Translations under genes and position numbers: made by a program | From: UBA6244 sp041582875 | GTDB lineage: Bacteria; Bacteroidota; Bacteroidia; Bacteroidales; F082 | Reading direction: 5' to 3' | DNA: 8,597 bases | Assembly: GCA_041582875.1 (NCBI GenBank) | Contig: JBFHGX010000158.1 | Span: 1 to 8,597, forward strand | In this document: positions 1-7,492 of the stretch, piece by piece | Numbering within the stretch: the stretch's first letter is position 1 | How the letters are laid out: each line of letters opens with the position of its first letter | The notes under the pieces: model-generated | Databases searched by the model: none | What the model saw: only the letters and a program-made list of their open reading frames with translations | Told to the model about the DNA's origin: nothing

Positions 1-629
1 CCTTTGTTGTATAACGAAACTACAGCTATGGGTTCTCCGTTGAGTCTATATTCCCACCCAATTAGCGTTTGTAACATTTTGGGGATTTTTTTTCCTTCCA
101 ATTCAGTGATACCAAACAATTCAATCATGGGTTCATTTCCTTTCCGGATGAAACCTTTGGAGGACTCAGTATCTGGTTTTGAGTCTGGATCAAGGATAAT
201 AAACTCCCAAGGTACTGAATCGTTGATTAATTGAATACTGCCCGTAAAGCAGTTTTTAAAATCCATTCCTACAGCAAACAAGTTTTTAATGATCTCGATA
301 TCAGCTTTTGATAACTCTCCCAAACAAGACACTTCGGCTTCTGCACTATTTGGGCCAAACTGGGTAAAGCTAAACTTCTGGCTCGACTTGCTCACACTTT
401 TAGCTCCTGAAGTGAAGGTGGAGTTTTTTGTCCAACCTTTTTTAATTTTTGACGTAGTATAATCACCAAAAGTGATCACCTGATTGAATTGCTTTCCATA
501 ACGACCTTTTACAGGAAGTATGTCGGAACTGTCTTTTAGATTTTGGGGCAGTTTTACGTCCTGTGCCCTACTTGAAAGCACGCCGACAAAAAGCACAAAA
601 CTTAAGGTAATGAATAATTTCGTTTTCAT
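1..629 (-). CDS. Exported protein of unknown function, C-terminus beyond the window
   Basis: Translating the minus strand from the ATG at 629 gives 209 residues with no stop before the left edge. The N-terminus is a clear Sec signal peptide: MKTK, a hydrophobic stretch (LFITLSFVLFVGVL), then SSRAQ, with likely cleavage around Ala22/Gln23. There is no lipobox cysteine, so a periplasmic or secreted protein is more likely than a lipoprotein. The mature part is polar with alternating hydrophobic residues, suggesting beta structure. It includes GWTKNSTFTSG and a later stretch around VPWEFIILDPDS, plus two isolated cysteines. I do not recognise the family and propose no function. The start is favoured because the signal peptide begins exactly there. 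No Shine-Dalgarno is seen; the upstream DNA is AT-rich. Confidence 0.8.
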   Translation of the reverse strand, partial: MKTKLFITLSFVLFVGVLSSRAQDVKLPQNLKDSSDILPVKGRYGKQFNQVITFGDYTTSKIKKGWTKNSTFTSGAKSVSKSSQKFSFTQFGPNSAEAEVSCLGELSKADIEIIKNLFAVGMDFKNCFTGSIQLINDSVPWEFIILDPDSKPDTESSKGFIRKGNEPMIELFGITELEGKKIPKMLQTLIGWEYRLNGEPIAVVSLYNK

Positions 630-646
630 GGGGTTAAATTTATTGC

Positions 647-666
647 GCTAATTTAATTAATTTAGC
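647..666. promoter_or_regulatory. AT-rich 20 bp near-perfect palindrome upstream of the exported-protein gene
   Basis: GCTAATTTAATTAATTTAGC is self-complementary except for one mismatched position per half. It lies 18 bp upstream of the ATG at 629, inside the likely promoter or 5' untranslated region of that minus-strand gene. It could be a binding site for a dimeric regulator or an RNA hairpin. No convincing TAnnTTTG box is seen beside it, and AT-rich DNA produces such palindromes by chance fairly often. Confidence 0.3.
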
Positions 667-976
667 ATTCAAACAAGAACAATCCTGCTTCGTTTAAACC
701 ATCCAATGCCACCGGATAGCCCAGGTTAAAAGTAGATTTAGCTTATTTTTCATGGGCAAAGGATTTAGATTGATGAATAAGTAAGATAATCATTGTTTTT
801 ATGTGAATGAGATAAAAAAACAATCCGATATTTAGAAAGACCAAGAGTTTCGAAATAGTTATAGTGTATGCATTTGATGGTTTTACTATAGCAGTTGGTG
901 AGTAATCCCTATGTTCTTCAATTTTGTATACAGATACCAAATGCTACCTCAAAACAAGCTTGGAGGAGTATGACCC

Positions 977-1005
977 ACAGATCCCTCGACTATCGCTCTG
1001 GATCG
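977..1005. repeat. Possible decayed dispersed repeat fragment
   Basis: The stretch CAGATCCCTCGACT followed by ATCGCTCTGGAT resembles intergenic repeats I recall from Bacteroidota genomes, of the form agatccctcgact-ccgctcgggat. It appears only once in the window and has lost the usual symmetry. The identification rests on memory of the family, not on a second local copy. Confidence 0.3.
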
Positions 1006-1073
1006 GCTTGAAACCTAGCGGAAAACTTTGTAATTCCAGTTCACTTCATTTCTGAAATCACTGGCTCACTCTT

Positions 1074-3047
1074 TTACCCCTTTGGTATGGTAAAATGAAA
1101 CTTACTCCCTCTGTCATTAGGGCTACCATCGGTTTTGCTTTCAGCCCATATGGTACCTCCGTGTTTTTCGACAAACTCTTTACAAAGTAAGAGACCTAAC
1201 CCGGTTCCCTTTTCGTTTTCAGTACCTGCGGTCGATTTACTTGCTTCAATTAAAAAAAGTTGAGGTAGCAATTCAGAAGGGATTCCCACCCCATTATCTG
1301 CAATACAAACTTCAACAAACTCACTATTCTCGGTTTGATAAGCATCAATTTTAATTAACCCACCTTTGTGGGTGAACTTAACCGCATTGTTATACAAGTT
1401 GCCAATTACTGTTTGGATGGTGAATTTATCAACAAAAACGCTTAGATTACTAGGAATAGTAACTTCAGTGGTAATCAGCTTATTTTCAGCACCGGGTGAA
1501 TACACAACGATAGATTCAGTAACCAACTCATGTAAATTTACTGACTCATTTATCATCCTTACTTTATTGCTTTGGGCATTGGCCCAAAGCAATAAGTTTT
1601 CCAGCAAATTGAATGCACTTTTTGCTGCATCATTAATGTCACGAATCAATTCTTTTTTTTCTATTTCATCGTAATGATCGTATTGCAGTCGGAGTAATTC
1701 ACCAAATCCCAGTATCACGTTAAACGGACTCTTCAGATCATGGGCTACTATGGAGAAAAATTTATCCTTAGTCGCATTAAGATCTTTCAGATTGCGTTCC
1801 GACTGAATAATTCTTTCTCTGGCATTTTTCTGATCAGTAATATCAAACGCATGATAAATTACTCTATATTCTGATTTCCAAGATATTCGAGCTGAAAACC
1901 AGATATCCCGACCCTCAATTTGAAGTGGATACTCAAATTCAACTAATTTTGTTGACTTCAGACACTCCAGTATTTTTTGATGAAAAAGTCGTGCCATCTC
2001 AGGAGGGAAAACTTCAAATACGGTTTTATTGAGCAATTGTTCTCTCGGCCTTACCAGTAAAGCGGCATTTACAGGTGGTATTTTCTTGTACCTGCCTTCA
2101 TGATCAAACTCGATAATTAGGCTATTCATCGATTTAAAAATTGCATTCAGTTCCTGTTCATTCTTGCGAATTTTCACCATTGAATTACTGAAAAGCCAAA
2201 TTAAAATACTAATAATGAATGAGCTACTAATCAGCAAAACCAACAATACATTGTCCTGATTATAATATGATGACCAGCCAATTTCGGGAACTGCCGCCAA
2301 TACCCAACTGCCATCAGGAAGATCAATATTTACAGTTACCGGGTTCTGGTCAAACACATCGGGATCACCCCACCAAATGGCGCCTTTATTTCCCTGCCCA
2401 TTAAATCCTCTTAATGCAAACTTGAAACCGGATTCAAGTGTCTGTAAAGAAGCTTGTTCAAGAAGCCGATCCTGATATATTACAATATCCGTAACACCCC
2501 AAAATGTTTCTTCCTGGCGGGTAATTTTGTCAAATATTGGGGTATAACTAATGAAAGCGATTCCACCTTCCACCAATTCTACTGGTCCGGCGATAAAAGT
2601 TTTGTGTGTTTCAATTGTTTTCTCCACAATTTCACGGCGCTCCGGATGGCTAAGCAAATCCAACCCAATGGCAGCCTCGTGTCCCTTTTCAGGATAAATG
2701 GCGCTTATCACACAATTTCTTGACAACGACATGGTACTGATGATACTATCTTCATGGATTAATTCTTCAGTAAGCTGACTAAACTCCAGATTTGTTATTT
2801 GAGGATTTTGAGATACAAAAGCAGCCAGACTTCGTGTATAATAGATCCTTGAATACAGGGTTTTCTCCAAATTCGTTTTTTTTGTCATTAGAATTTGATA
2901 AAGCCTGGTTTTCAAATCCTTTTCCCAAATATCTTTTTGATAATTCAGGTAACTGAGTGTACCAAAGACCAAAATAAAAAAAGAAACCATTGCAATAAAC
3001 AAAGGGGTTAACTGCTTTAAAAACCGTATGATGGTTGAATTATTCAT
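1074..3047 (-). CDS. Membrane histidine kinase with CHASE sensor and PAS domain
   Basis: A 657-residue sensor kinase. A first membrane helix (about residues 13-34) leads into an extracytoplasmic region of about 230 residues that reads as a CHASE domain: GLDLLSHPERRE at 128-139, then FIAGPVELVEGG at 151-162 and ISYTPIF at 166-172. A second membrane helix lies at about 266-288. A PAS domain spans roughly 296-408, ending in the typical YHAFDITDQK. HisKA has the phospho-acceptor His436 in FFSIVAHDLKSPF. The HATPase_c domain has an N box around 550-559, G1 DNGVGIP (584-590) and G2 GTGLGL (614-619), so all catalytic motifs are intact. There is no receiver domain, so its partner must be encoded elsewhere. 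The ATG at 3047 is chosen because it starts 13 bp after the upstream stop and places the first helix normally. An upstream ATG at 3110 would add 21 residues and overlap the preceding gene. The ligand is unknown. Confidence 0.93.
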   Translation of the reverse strand: MNNSTIIRFLKQLTPLFIAMVSFFILVFGTLSYLNYQKDIWEKDLKTRLYQILMTKKTNLEKTLYSRIYYTRSLAAFVSQNPQITNLEFSQLTEELIHEDSIISTMSLSRNCVISAIYPEKGHEAAIGLDLLSHPERREIVEKTIETHKTFIAGPVELVEGGIAFISYTPIFDKITRQEETFWGVTDIVIYQDRLLEQASLQTLESGFKFALRGFNGQGNKGAIWWGDPDVFDQNPVTVNIDLPDGSWVLAAVPEIGWSSYYNQDNVLLVLLISSSFIISILIWLFSNSMVKIRKNEQELNAIFKSMNSLIIEFDHEGRYKKIPPVNAALLVRPREQLLNKTVFEVFPPEMARLFHQKILECLKSTKLVEFEYPLQIEGRDIWFSARISWKSEYRVIYHAFDITDQKNARERIIQSERNLKDLNATKDKFFSIVAHDLKSPFNVILGFGELLRLQYDHYDEIEKKELIRDINDAAKSAFNLLENLLLWANAQSNKVRMINESVNLHELVTESIVVYSPGAENKLITTEVTIPSNLSVFVDKFTIQTVIGNLYNNAVKFTHKGGLIKIDAYQTENSEFVEVCIADNGVGIPSELLPQLFLIEASKSTAGTENEKGTGLGLLLCKEFVEKHGGTIWAESKTDGSPNDRGSKFHFTIPKG

Positions 3048-3060
3048 TGAATACTGAATT

Positions 3061-3645
3061 TTACATATAATACCTAAGGGCAAGAAGAAGTTTATAATTG
3101 TTGTCCTCAAAATCGTATAGAGGGGCAGCCATCAGACCTAGTGAAATAGCATTGACTTTGTATTCATAGACAGGTCCCGTACCATAATATCGCTTGGTCA
3201 AAACACCCAATGATTGATTGTTAAGGTACTGATAACCAACTTCAATATGATACCAAAATCCTGATCCTCCGTATTCATAAATCTGAAGAAAACGAAAATT
3301 ATCTTTTAATACATGAATTCTGACATTAAATCGATAAGGATTTTTATTTACCTCCATACCAGCCCCCACACTCAACAATAGCCAGTCAACAGGCTTATAA
3401 ATAACACCCCCATAGGCTTGTCCCCAATGCTCATTGGCCAATGCAAAATAATAAGCCCCAACCTTTGCTTGTGGATTGATTTTATTGGAATAAATATTAA
3501 TCTGAGGTTTGAAAAAATGTTCGGTATTAATATTGGATCGGTTTTCCAAATCAAAGAATCCAAAACTCTGTGATTGAGATGACAGAGAAAGTACTATGAA
3601 GTACAATAGTGCTAAGCATTTTAATCTCAATATTTTACTTTTCAT
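3061..3645 (-). CDS. Small exported protein, probable outer-membrane beta-barrel-like
   Basis: A 194-residue protein starting MKSKILRLKC, with a hydrophobic signal segment (LALLYFIVLSLSS) and a likely cleavage after SQSQ near residue 26. The cysteine at 10 lies before the hydrophobic core, so it is not a lipobox. The mature part is rich in Tyr, Phe and Trp in alternating patterns (VGAYYFALANEHWGQAYGG, FRFLQIYEYGGSGFWYHIEVGYQY) and ends LLLALRYYM. This is typical of short outer-membrane barrels, although the last residue is not the usual aromatic. It lies 13 bp upstream of the CHASE kinase on the same strand, so the two are probably co-transcribed. It may act in the same sensing pathway, which is inference from position only. 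No specific family is recognised. A periplasmic beta-rich protein remains possible. Confidence 0.75.
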   Translation of the reverse strand: MKSKILRLKCLALLYFIVLSLSSQSQSFGFFDLENRSNINTEHFFKPQINIYSNKINPQAKVGAYYFALANEHWGQAYGGVIYKPVDWLLLSVGAGMEVNKNPYRFNVRIHVLKDNFRFLQIYEYGGSGFWYHIEVGYQYLNNQSLGVLTKRYYGTGPVYEYKVNAISLGLMAAPLYDFEDNNYKLLLALRYYM

Positions 3646-3781
3646 GGATGATTGTATCTCTTAGCAATGGGTTTAAACATTTTCAACCTGATAGAAATTC
3701 TGTAGAAGATTAAATTTTACAAACGGTCAACACGATCATGAAATCGTAAAATACAGAAAGCACTTCTGTTGAACTTCTATA

Positions 3782-3789
3782 CAAATATA
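3782..3789 (-). promoter_or_regulatory. Candidate -7 box for the envelope-protein/kinase unit
   Basis: The plus strand reads CAAATATA, so the minus strand has TATATTTG, an exact match to the Bacteroidota -7 consensus TAnnTTTG. Transcription would start near 3775 and leave an untranslated leader of about 130 nt before the ATG at 3645. A convincing -33 TTG at standard spacing is not seen. Eight-base AT-rich matches arise easily in this DNA. Confidence 0.3.
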
Positions 3790-3824
3790 ATACTATTTGC
3801 ATACGAAAGTAGTTCAGTAACTGA

Positions 3825-3859
3825 TTTGAACCACCAAATGGATCATTGAGCTATTTTTG
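3825..3859 (+). promoter_or_regulatory. Candidate promoter for the secreted T9SS-cargo gene
   Basis: TATTTTTG at 3852-3859 matches the Bacteroidota -7 consensus TAnnTTTG exactly. TTTG at 3825-3828 could be the -33 element, with a 23 bp gap that is a little longer than usual. The start would fall near 3866, about 110 nt before the ATG at 3976. A weaker alternative is TATTTTAG at 3914-3921 with TTTG at 3888-3891, which would give a shorter leader. Confidence 0.35.
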
Positions 3860-3873
3860 TTAATTATTGGTTA

Positions 3874-3902
3874 ACAGTGCCATACAATTTGATGACAGTG
3901 CC
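3874..3902. repeat. Direct repeat pair ACAGTGCC spaced by 21 bp
   Basis: Exact copies of ACAGTGCC start at 3874 and 3895, which puts them on the same helix face two turns apart. They lie just downstream of the main promoter candidate of the secreted-protein gene, between it and the alternative -7 box. That position would suit an operator for a regulator binding direct repeats. With only two 8-mers, chance is a real alternative. Confidence 0.3.
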
Positions 3903-3975
3903 TCAATTATTCCTATTTTAGCCGCCTCTGATTGAATCAAATGACATTCCGAATAATTACTTTTAATTGCTTAAA

Positions 3976-6918
3976 ATGAAAATAAATCCAGTTACAACAC
4001 TCCTCATCTTCTCATTACTATTTTCAAATATAGTTTCAGCGCAAGTTTTTGGTGATAAAAAACCTGGCGACTTTGGTAAACTTCAAAAGCCTTTAACGAT
4101 TCCCAGTTTGGCTCAGCAGATGCTAGATGGTACGTTCATAGGAATTGATGCCAACGAATCCCCCAAATTAGGTCCACCTAAAAGACGGGGAGCCAACATC
4201 ACTGTCCCAGGTAAAGGATTGCCTCATGGCAATGATGCCCTCGTGCAAAATCAATTGAAGTCGAGCAAACGTGATGGAAAAGAACCTATGTTGGTTTTTG
4301 ATGCCAATACCGCCATTTATACCCCCTCAGACCCTACCGGAGCTGTCGGTCCTAACCACTTTATTGGTGCATGGAACGTAGGATTTCGAATTTTCGATAA
4401 AGAGGGCAATCCGCTCACAGAACCAGCTTCATTAAGCACATTATTCCCTGGAAATAATGCCGGCGACCCCATCGTTTTTTATGACGCTGAAGCAGATCGA
4501 TTCGTTATTACAGAATTCGATCATTCACCCAACGGATTTAATGTGGCTGTTTGTCAAGGTCCTGATCCGGTGAACGATGGATGGTACATTTATACTACCG
4601 GGTTTGGAACAGGTCAGTTTCCTGATTACACCAAGTTTTCTGTATGGTCGGATGGTTACTATGTTACTGCCAACATTGGCGGAAGTAACAAGGTTTTTGT
4701 AGTTGAACGAGAAGAAATGCTACAAGGAAATGATGCGCAATTTGTTGCTTTTCCATTACCCGGAATAGCAACTTCAGGGTTTTACAGCCCACAGTTTTTT
4801 AATGTGACCAACAATGACTTACCTCCTGCAGGAGGAGCTACAGTAGTTTATTTGCAGGATGATGCCTGGAGTGGAATCGCTACCGACCATCTGAAGTTAT
4901 GGACGGTAAATGTCGATTGGACAGATCTGGCCAACTCTGCCATTTCAGATCCCGTTGAAATACCCACCACACCATTTATTTCTGTTTTTGATGGAGGTGC
5001 CTTTAACAACGTTCCACAACCCAGTGGTCCTGATCAGGATGTATTACAGGCTACCATTATGAATCAGGCACAATATCGCCGTTTTCCAGGATACAATTCA
5101 GCTATTTTTAACTTTGTGGTTGATACAGATGGATCCTCGGCTGAATTGGCCGGAATCAGGTGGTTTGAATTGCGCCAGGATGCGGATGGCGAACCATGGA
5201 CTATCTATCAGGAAGGTACCTACCTTTCACCTTACAACGACAAACATGCCTTTTCGGGAAGTATGGCGATGGACGGACAAGGAAACATCGGTATGGGATA
5301 TACTACGGTAAGTTCTCAGGAAAAAATCGCCATTTATTACACCGGGCGATATGCCTCCGATCCTTTGGGGCAAATGACAATTGATGAAACACTTATTGCA
5401 CAAAGTACCTCCAACAATCCTTCCACGCGACTGGCCGATTATGTGCAATTGTCGCTCGATCCGGCCAACGATAAAACCTTTTGGCATATTGCTGAATATT
5501 TTAAAAACAACCAACGGACTGATGTGGTGGGCGTGTTTCAAATTGCTTCTAACTTCGCACAGGATATCGGGGTCATCAGCATTGACGAGCCTGTGGATGG
5601 CGCTTTAAGTGATGCAACACCGATTACTGTTACCATCTTTAACTATGGCGAAGACGAACAAGTTTATATGCCTGTTAGTTATCAGGTTAACGGAGGAAAT
5701 GTGGTGAGCGAAGTAACTTCAGGAATTGTCCCTACCGGAACCTCCTTTCAGTATACCTTTTTCGAAACAGCTGACATGAGCGAGGAAGGTGCTTCATACG
5801 AAATTGTAGCCTTTACGGATTTGGTAAATGATGAGTTCCGTGACAATGACACCATTACAAAAAGTGTTGTCCATCTGTTTGCCAACGATATTGGGGTTAC
5901 GGCCATTGCAGCGCCCGTTTCAGGAAGCGGATTAACCCCCGAAGAAGAAATTACCGTTACCCTTCATAATTTTGGAACAGCTGAACAATCGGGGTTTGAT
6001 GTTAGTTACGTACTGAACGACATGACGGTGACTGAACAGGTTGCCGGACCATTGACAAATGAAGAACCATTGGATTACACCTTCTCTCAAACAGGAGATA
6101 TGCTAGCATTGGGAACTTATCAACTCACAGCCTTCACTTCCCTTACGGGAGATGCTGACCTTGAAAACGATACCACAACAGCAGAAGTCATCAACACATT
6201 GTGTCAGCCAGAATCCTATTGCTTTAGCGGTTCAGGCATATTCAGTTTTCAGTTAGGAACTATTGAAAATGTTACTGAATGCTCGGCCAAAGGTTATGGC
6301 GATTATACCAACTTATCTACTGAACTGGAAAACAACAGCGTAAACGATCTAACCATGGTATCCTATTATGGAAGCCAATATGTTAAAGTTTGGATTGACT
6401 TCAACGACAATTTTGTTTTTGAGGCTGACGAAGTAGTAGTGGATAATTATGAAATGGCTCCCGGCATGACCAGTGGCTATTACGAAGAAACCATGCCCCT
6501 TACCATTCCTAATGGCGTACCATTGGGAGAGCACATTTTGCGGGCCAAGACCAACCGCGACAGTCCGGTTCCTGATGAAGCATGTCAGGGAACACCTTTG
6601 GGGGAAACAGAAGATTATACTGTCAACATCGTTCTCCACATTGGCATTGACGATACTCCGCTAAACAATAGTGAGTTAATCATTAAAACTTTAGGAGAAA
6701 ATCTATATGAAATTTCGATGGAAAGCTCTTCTTACAACGAAACCCTCATCATCAATTTGCACAATGTAATGGGACAGAAACTGGTTGAAAACCGCGTGGA
6801 AAATGTGAATGGAAAATATGTGTATCGCCTTGATTTATCCTATGCACAACCTGGTGCTTATATCATTCGTCTGGGATCAGCTAAATTTGGTAAAGTAAAG
6901 AAAATATTGGTTAAATAA
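3976..6918 (+). CDS. Large secreted surface protein: propeller-like domain, two CARDB-like repeats, GEVED, T9SS type A sorting domain
   Basis: A 980-residue protein made with a Sec signal peptide (MKINPVTTLLIFSLLFSNIVSAQ, cleavage near residue 22) and then probably exported by the type IX system. Residues about 105-525 form a long beta-rich domain starting DANTAIYTPSDPTGAVGPNHFIG, with later GDPIVFYD and FPDYTKFSVWSDGYYVTANI. It resembles a widespread uncharacterised secreted family that is probably a beta-propeller. No catalytic motif is evident. Two tandem Ig-like CARDB-type repeats follow at about 530-630 and 637-740, each opening with DIGV. A GEVED domain spans about 745-885, with KVWIDFNDN and the signature GETEDYTV at 876-883. 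The T9SS type A sorting domain covers about 897-980 (NVMGQKLVEN, DLSYAQPGAYIIRL, ending KVKKILVK). Its start lacks the usual YPNP motif. The ATG at 3976 fits the signal peptide; a TTG three codons upstream is not needed. It is likely a surface adhesin or binding protein of unknown ligand. Confidence 0.92.
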   Translation: MKINPVTTLLIFSLLFSNIVSAQVFGDKKPGDFGKLQKPLTIPSLAQQMLDGTFIGIDANESPKLGPPKRRGANITVPGKGLPHGNDALVQNQLKSSKRDGKEPMLVFDANTAIYTPSDPTGAVGPNHFIGAWNVGFRIFDKEGNPLTEPASLSTLFPGNNAGDPIVFYDAEADRFVITEFDHSPNGFNVAVCQGPDPVNDGWYIYTTGFGTGQFPDYTKFSVWSDGYYVTANIGGSNKVFVVEREEMLQGNDAQFVAFPLPGIATSGFYSPQFFNVTNNDLPPAGGATVVYLQDDAWSGIATDHLKLWTVNVDWTDLANSAISDPVEIPTTPFISVFDGGAFNNVPQPSGPDQDVLQATIMNQAQYRRFPGYNSAIFNFVVDTDGSSAELAGIRWFELRQDADGEPWTIYQEGTYLSPYNDKHAFSGSMAMDGQGNIGMGYTTVSSQEKIAIYYTGRYASDPLGQMTIDETLIAQSTSNNPSTRLADYVQLSLDPANDKTFWHIAEYFKNNQRTDVVGVFQIASNFAQDIGVISIDEPVDGALSDATPITVTIFNYGEDEQVYMPVSYQVNGGNVVSEVTSGIVPTGTSFQYTFFETADMSEEGASYEIVAFTDLVNDEFRDNDTITKSVVHLFANDIGVTAIAAPVSGSGLTPEEEITVTLHNFGTAEQSGFDVSYVLNDMTVTEQVAGPLTNEEPLDYTFSQTGDMLALGTYQLTAFTSLTGDADLENDTTTAEVINTLCQPESYCFSGSGIFSFQLGTIENVTECSAKGYGDYTNLSTELENNSVNDLTMVSYYGSQYVKVWIDFNDNFVFEADEVVVDNYEMAPGMTSGYYEETMPLTIPNGVPLGEHILRAKTNRDSPVPDEACQGTPLGETEDYTVNIVLHIGIDDTPLNNSELIIKTLGENLYEISMESSSYNETLIINLHNVMGQKLVENRVENVNGKYVYRLDLSYAQPGAYIIRLGSAKFGKVKKILVK

Positions 6919-6938
6919 ATCGATTCATGCTCTGTCTT

Positions 6939-6959
6939 GTCCGTGTTTGAAACACGGAC
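6939..6959 (+). terminator. Hairpin after the T9SS-cargo gene, candidate terminator
   Basis: GTCCGTGTTT and AAACACGGAC are perfect complements around a single central G. A realistic fold is a 7-8 bp GC-rich stem with a small loop. It begins 20 bp after the stop codon at 6916-6918, as expected for a terminator. The following sequence is pyrimidine-rich (TTAATCTCATTTCTTT) but is not a clean T run. Such perfect hairpins are also dispersed repeats in many Bacteroidota genomes, so it may be both. Confidence 0.5.
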
Positions 6960-7109
6960 TTAATCTCATTTCTTTACCATTATTTTTAATTCACCATTAT
7001 TGTGTAATCGCATTATAAATGCTGATATAAATACCTCCGCGTTACAAACAAGGAGTATGGCAGATTACCAAATATCACATTACAATTCGCCTTTTCAATA
7101 ACAGATACA

Positions 7110-7403
7110 TTAGGACTCTACCAGGGAAACTTAAAACTACTCATTGTCTTCTTGATATCATCAATTATCTTCTTAAAACCACGCACCAATTAGTTAAAAC
7201 TTTTCAAAGATTTCCAAAAAACGTATACCATCGGCCTATTGCTTCACCATGTCGCGCTAAAACTTCTTACTGTCGCCTTGAAACTTCTTATTGTTGCCTT
7301 GAAACTACTCAGTGTCGCATTAAAACCCTTCCGTGCTGTTTTAATACTAGGCGGTGTTTTATTAAGACCATACCTATTCGCACAACAAACCTACATTGTC
7401 GCG
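7110..7403. repeat. Degenerate tandem array with strict 21 bp period, about 14 units
   Basis: The core TTRAAAC recurs in exact 21 bp register. Recognisable copies begin at 7110 (TTAGGAC), 7131, 7173, 7194, 7257 (CTAAAAC), 7278, 7299, 7320, 7341 (TTAATAC) and 7362 (TTAAGAC). A second core, GTCGC or close variants, stays in the same phase at 7146, 7230, 7251, 7272, 7293, 7314 and 7398. The best-conserved units are 7257-7340, with consensus roughly TTGAAACTTCTTA followed by TTGTCGCC. The period is a multiple of three, so a frame stays open through part of the array and reads as a heptapeptide repeat (VALKLLT-like). An in-frame stop at 7191 and the decay outside the core argue that the DNA, not a protein, is the repeated entity. 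Function is unknown. There is no alternation of conserved repeats and unique spacers, so it is not CRISPR. Confidence 0.8.
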
Positions 7404-7492
7404 CAGGCGTTTCTCAACCATTTGGTTTTATTCGTCATCAATCAAAGTGTTAGTGAAGAAATACTTTTAACGGATTAAATGAAATGCCACCC

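Larger units (their letters stand above)
630..1073. other. Gene-poor intergenic region
   Basis: About 440 bp lie between the exported-protein gene and the end of the histidine kinase gene. They hold an AT-rich palindrome close to the first gene (647-666) and a weak trace of a dispersed repeat near 977-1005. There is also a weak inverted repeat just past the kinase stop, with arms CCAGT at 1036-1040 and ACTGG at 1060-1064. It has no strong T tract and is only a poor terminator candidate. A 65-codon frame on the minus strand is open here but does not look like a gene. The rest is unremarkable AT-rich sequence. Confidence 0.6.
3646..3975. other. Divergent intergenic promoter region
   Basis: About 330 bp separate the divergent envelope-protein/kinase unit and the secreted-protein gene, so promoters for both should lie here. 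It contains TAnnTTTG-like boxes in both directions and a pair of direct repeats (ACAGTGCC). It also has short inverted repeats: ACAGAA at 3753-3758 with TTCTGT at 3764-3769, and ACGAT at 3732-3736 with ATCGT at 3743-3747. No RNA gene or ORF of note is seen. Confidence 0.6.

Noticed and set aside
743..940. Open frame of 65 codons on the minus strand with a hydrophobic middle
   Set aside because: It lies in AT-rich DNA, shows no recognisable family, no ribosome site and no operon link. The hydrophobic stretch is what random AT-rich codons give.
3048..3110. Upstream ATG extending the histidine kinase by 21 residues
   Set aside because: It would overlap the preceding gene by about 50 bp and put an odd extra hydrophobic stretch before the first membrane helix. 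The ATG at 3047 gives a normal N-terminus.
3967..3975. TTG start three codons before the T9SS-cargo ATG
   Set aside because: The ATG at 3976 gives a standard signal peptide start (MKIN), and a TTG start is not needed.
5227..5541. 104-codon minus-strand frame inside the T9SS-cargo gene
   Set aside because: It is a shadow of the long plus-strand coding sequence, whose domain structure is unambiguous.
7057..7101. 14-codon frame preceded by AAGGAGT directly next to its ATG
   Set aside because: The purine run abuts the ATG with no spacing, Shine-Dalgarno use is weak in this phylum, and the peptide matches nothing recognisable.
7110..7403. CRISPR array
   Set aside because: The units are contiguous 21-mers that all diverge. 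There are no 25-40 bp identical repeats with unique spacers and no cas genes nearby.
7239..7478. 79-codon plus-strand frame encoding VALKLL heptads
   Set aside because: It is the translation of the 21 bp DNA array, whose period is a multiple of three. The upstream units carry a stop and the units decay without respect to coding.
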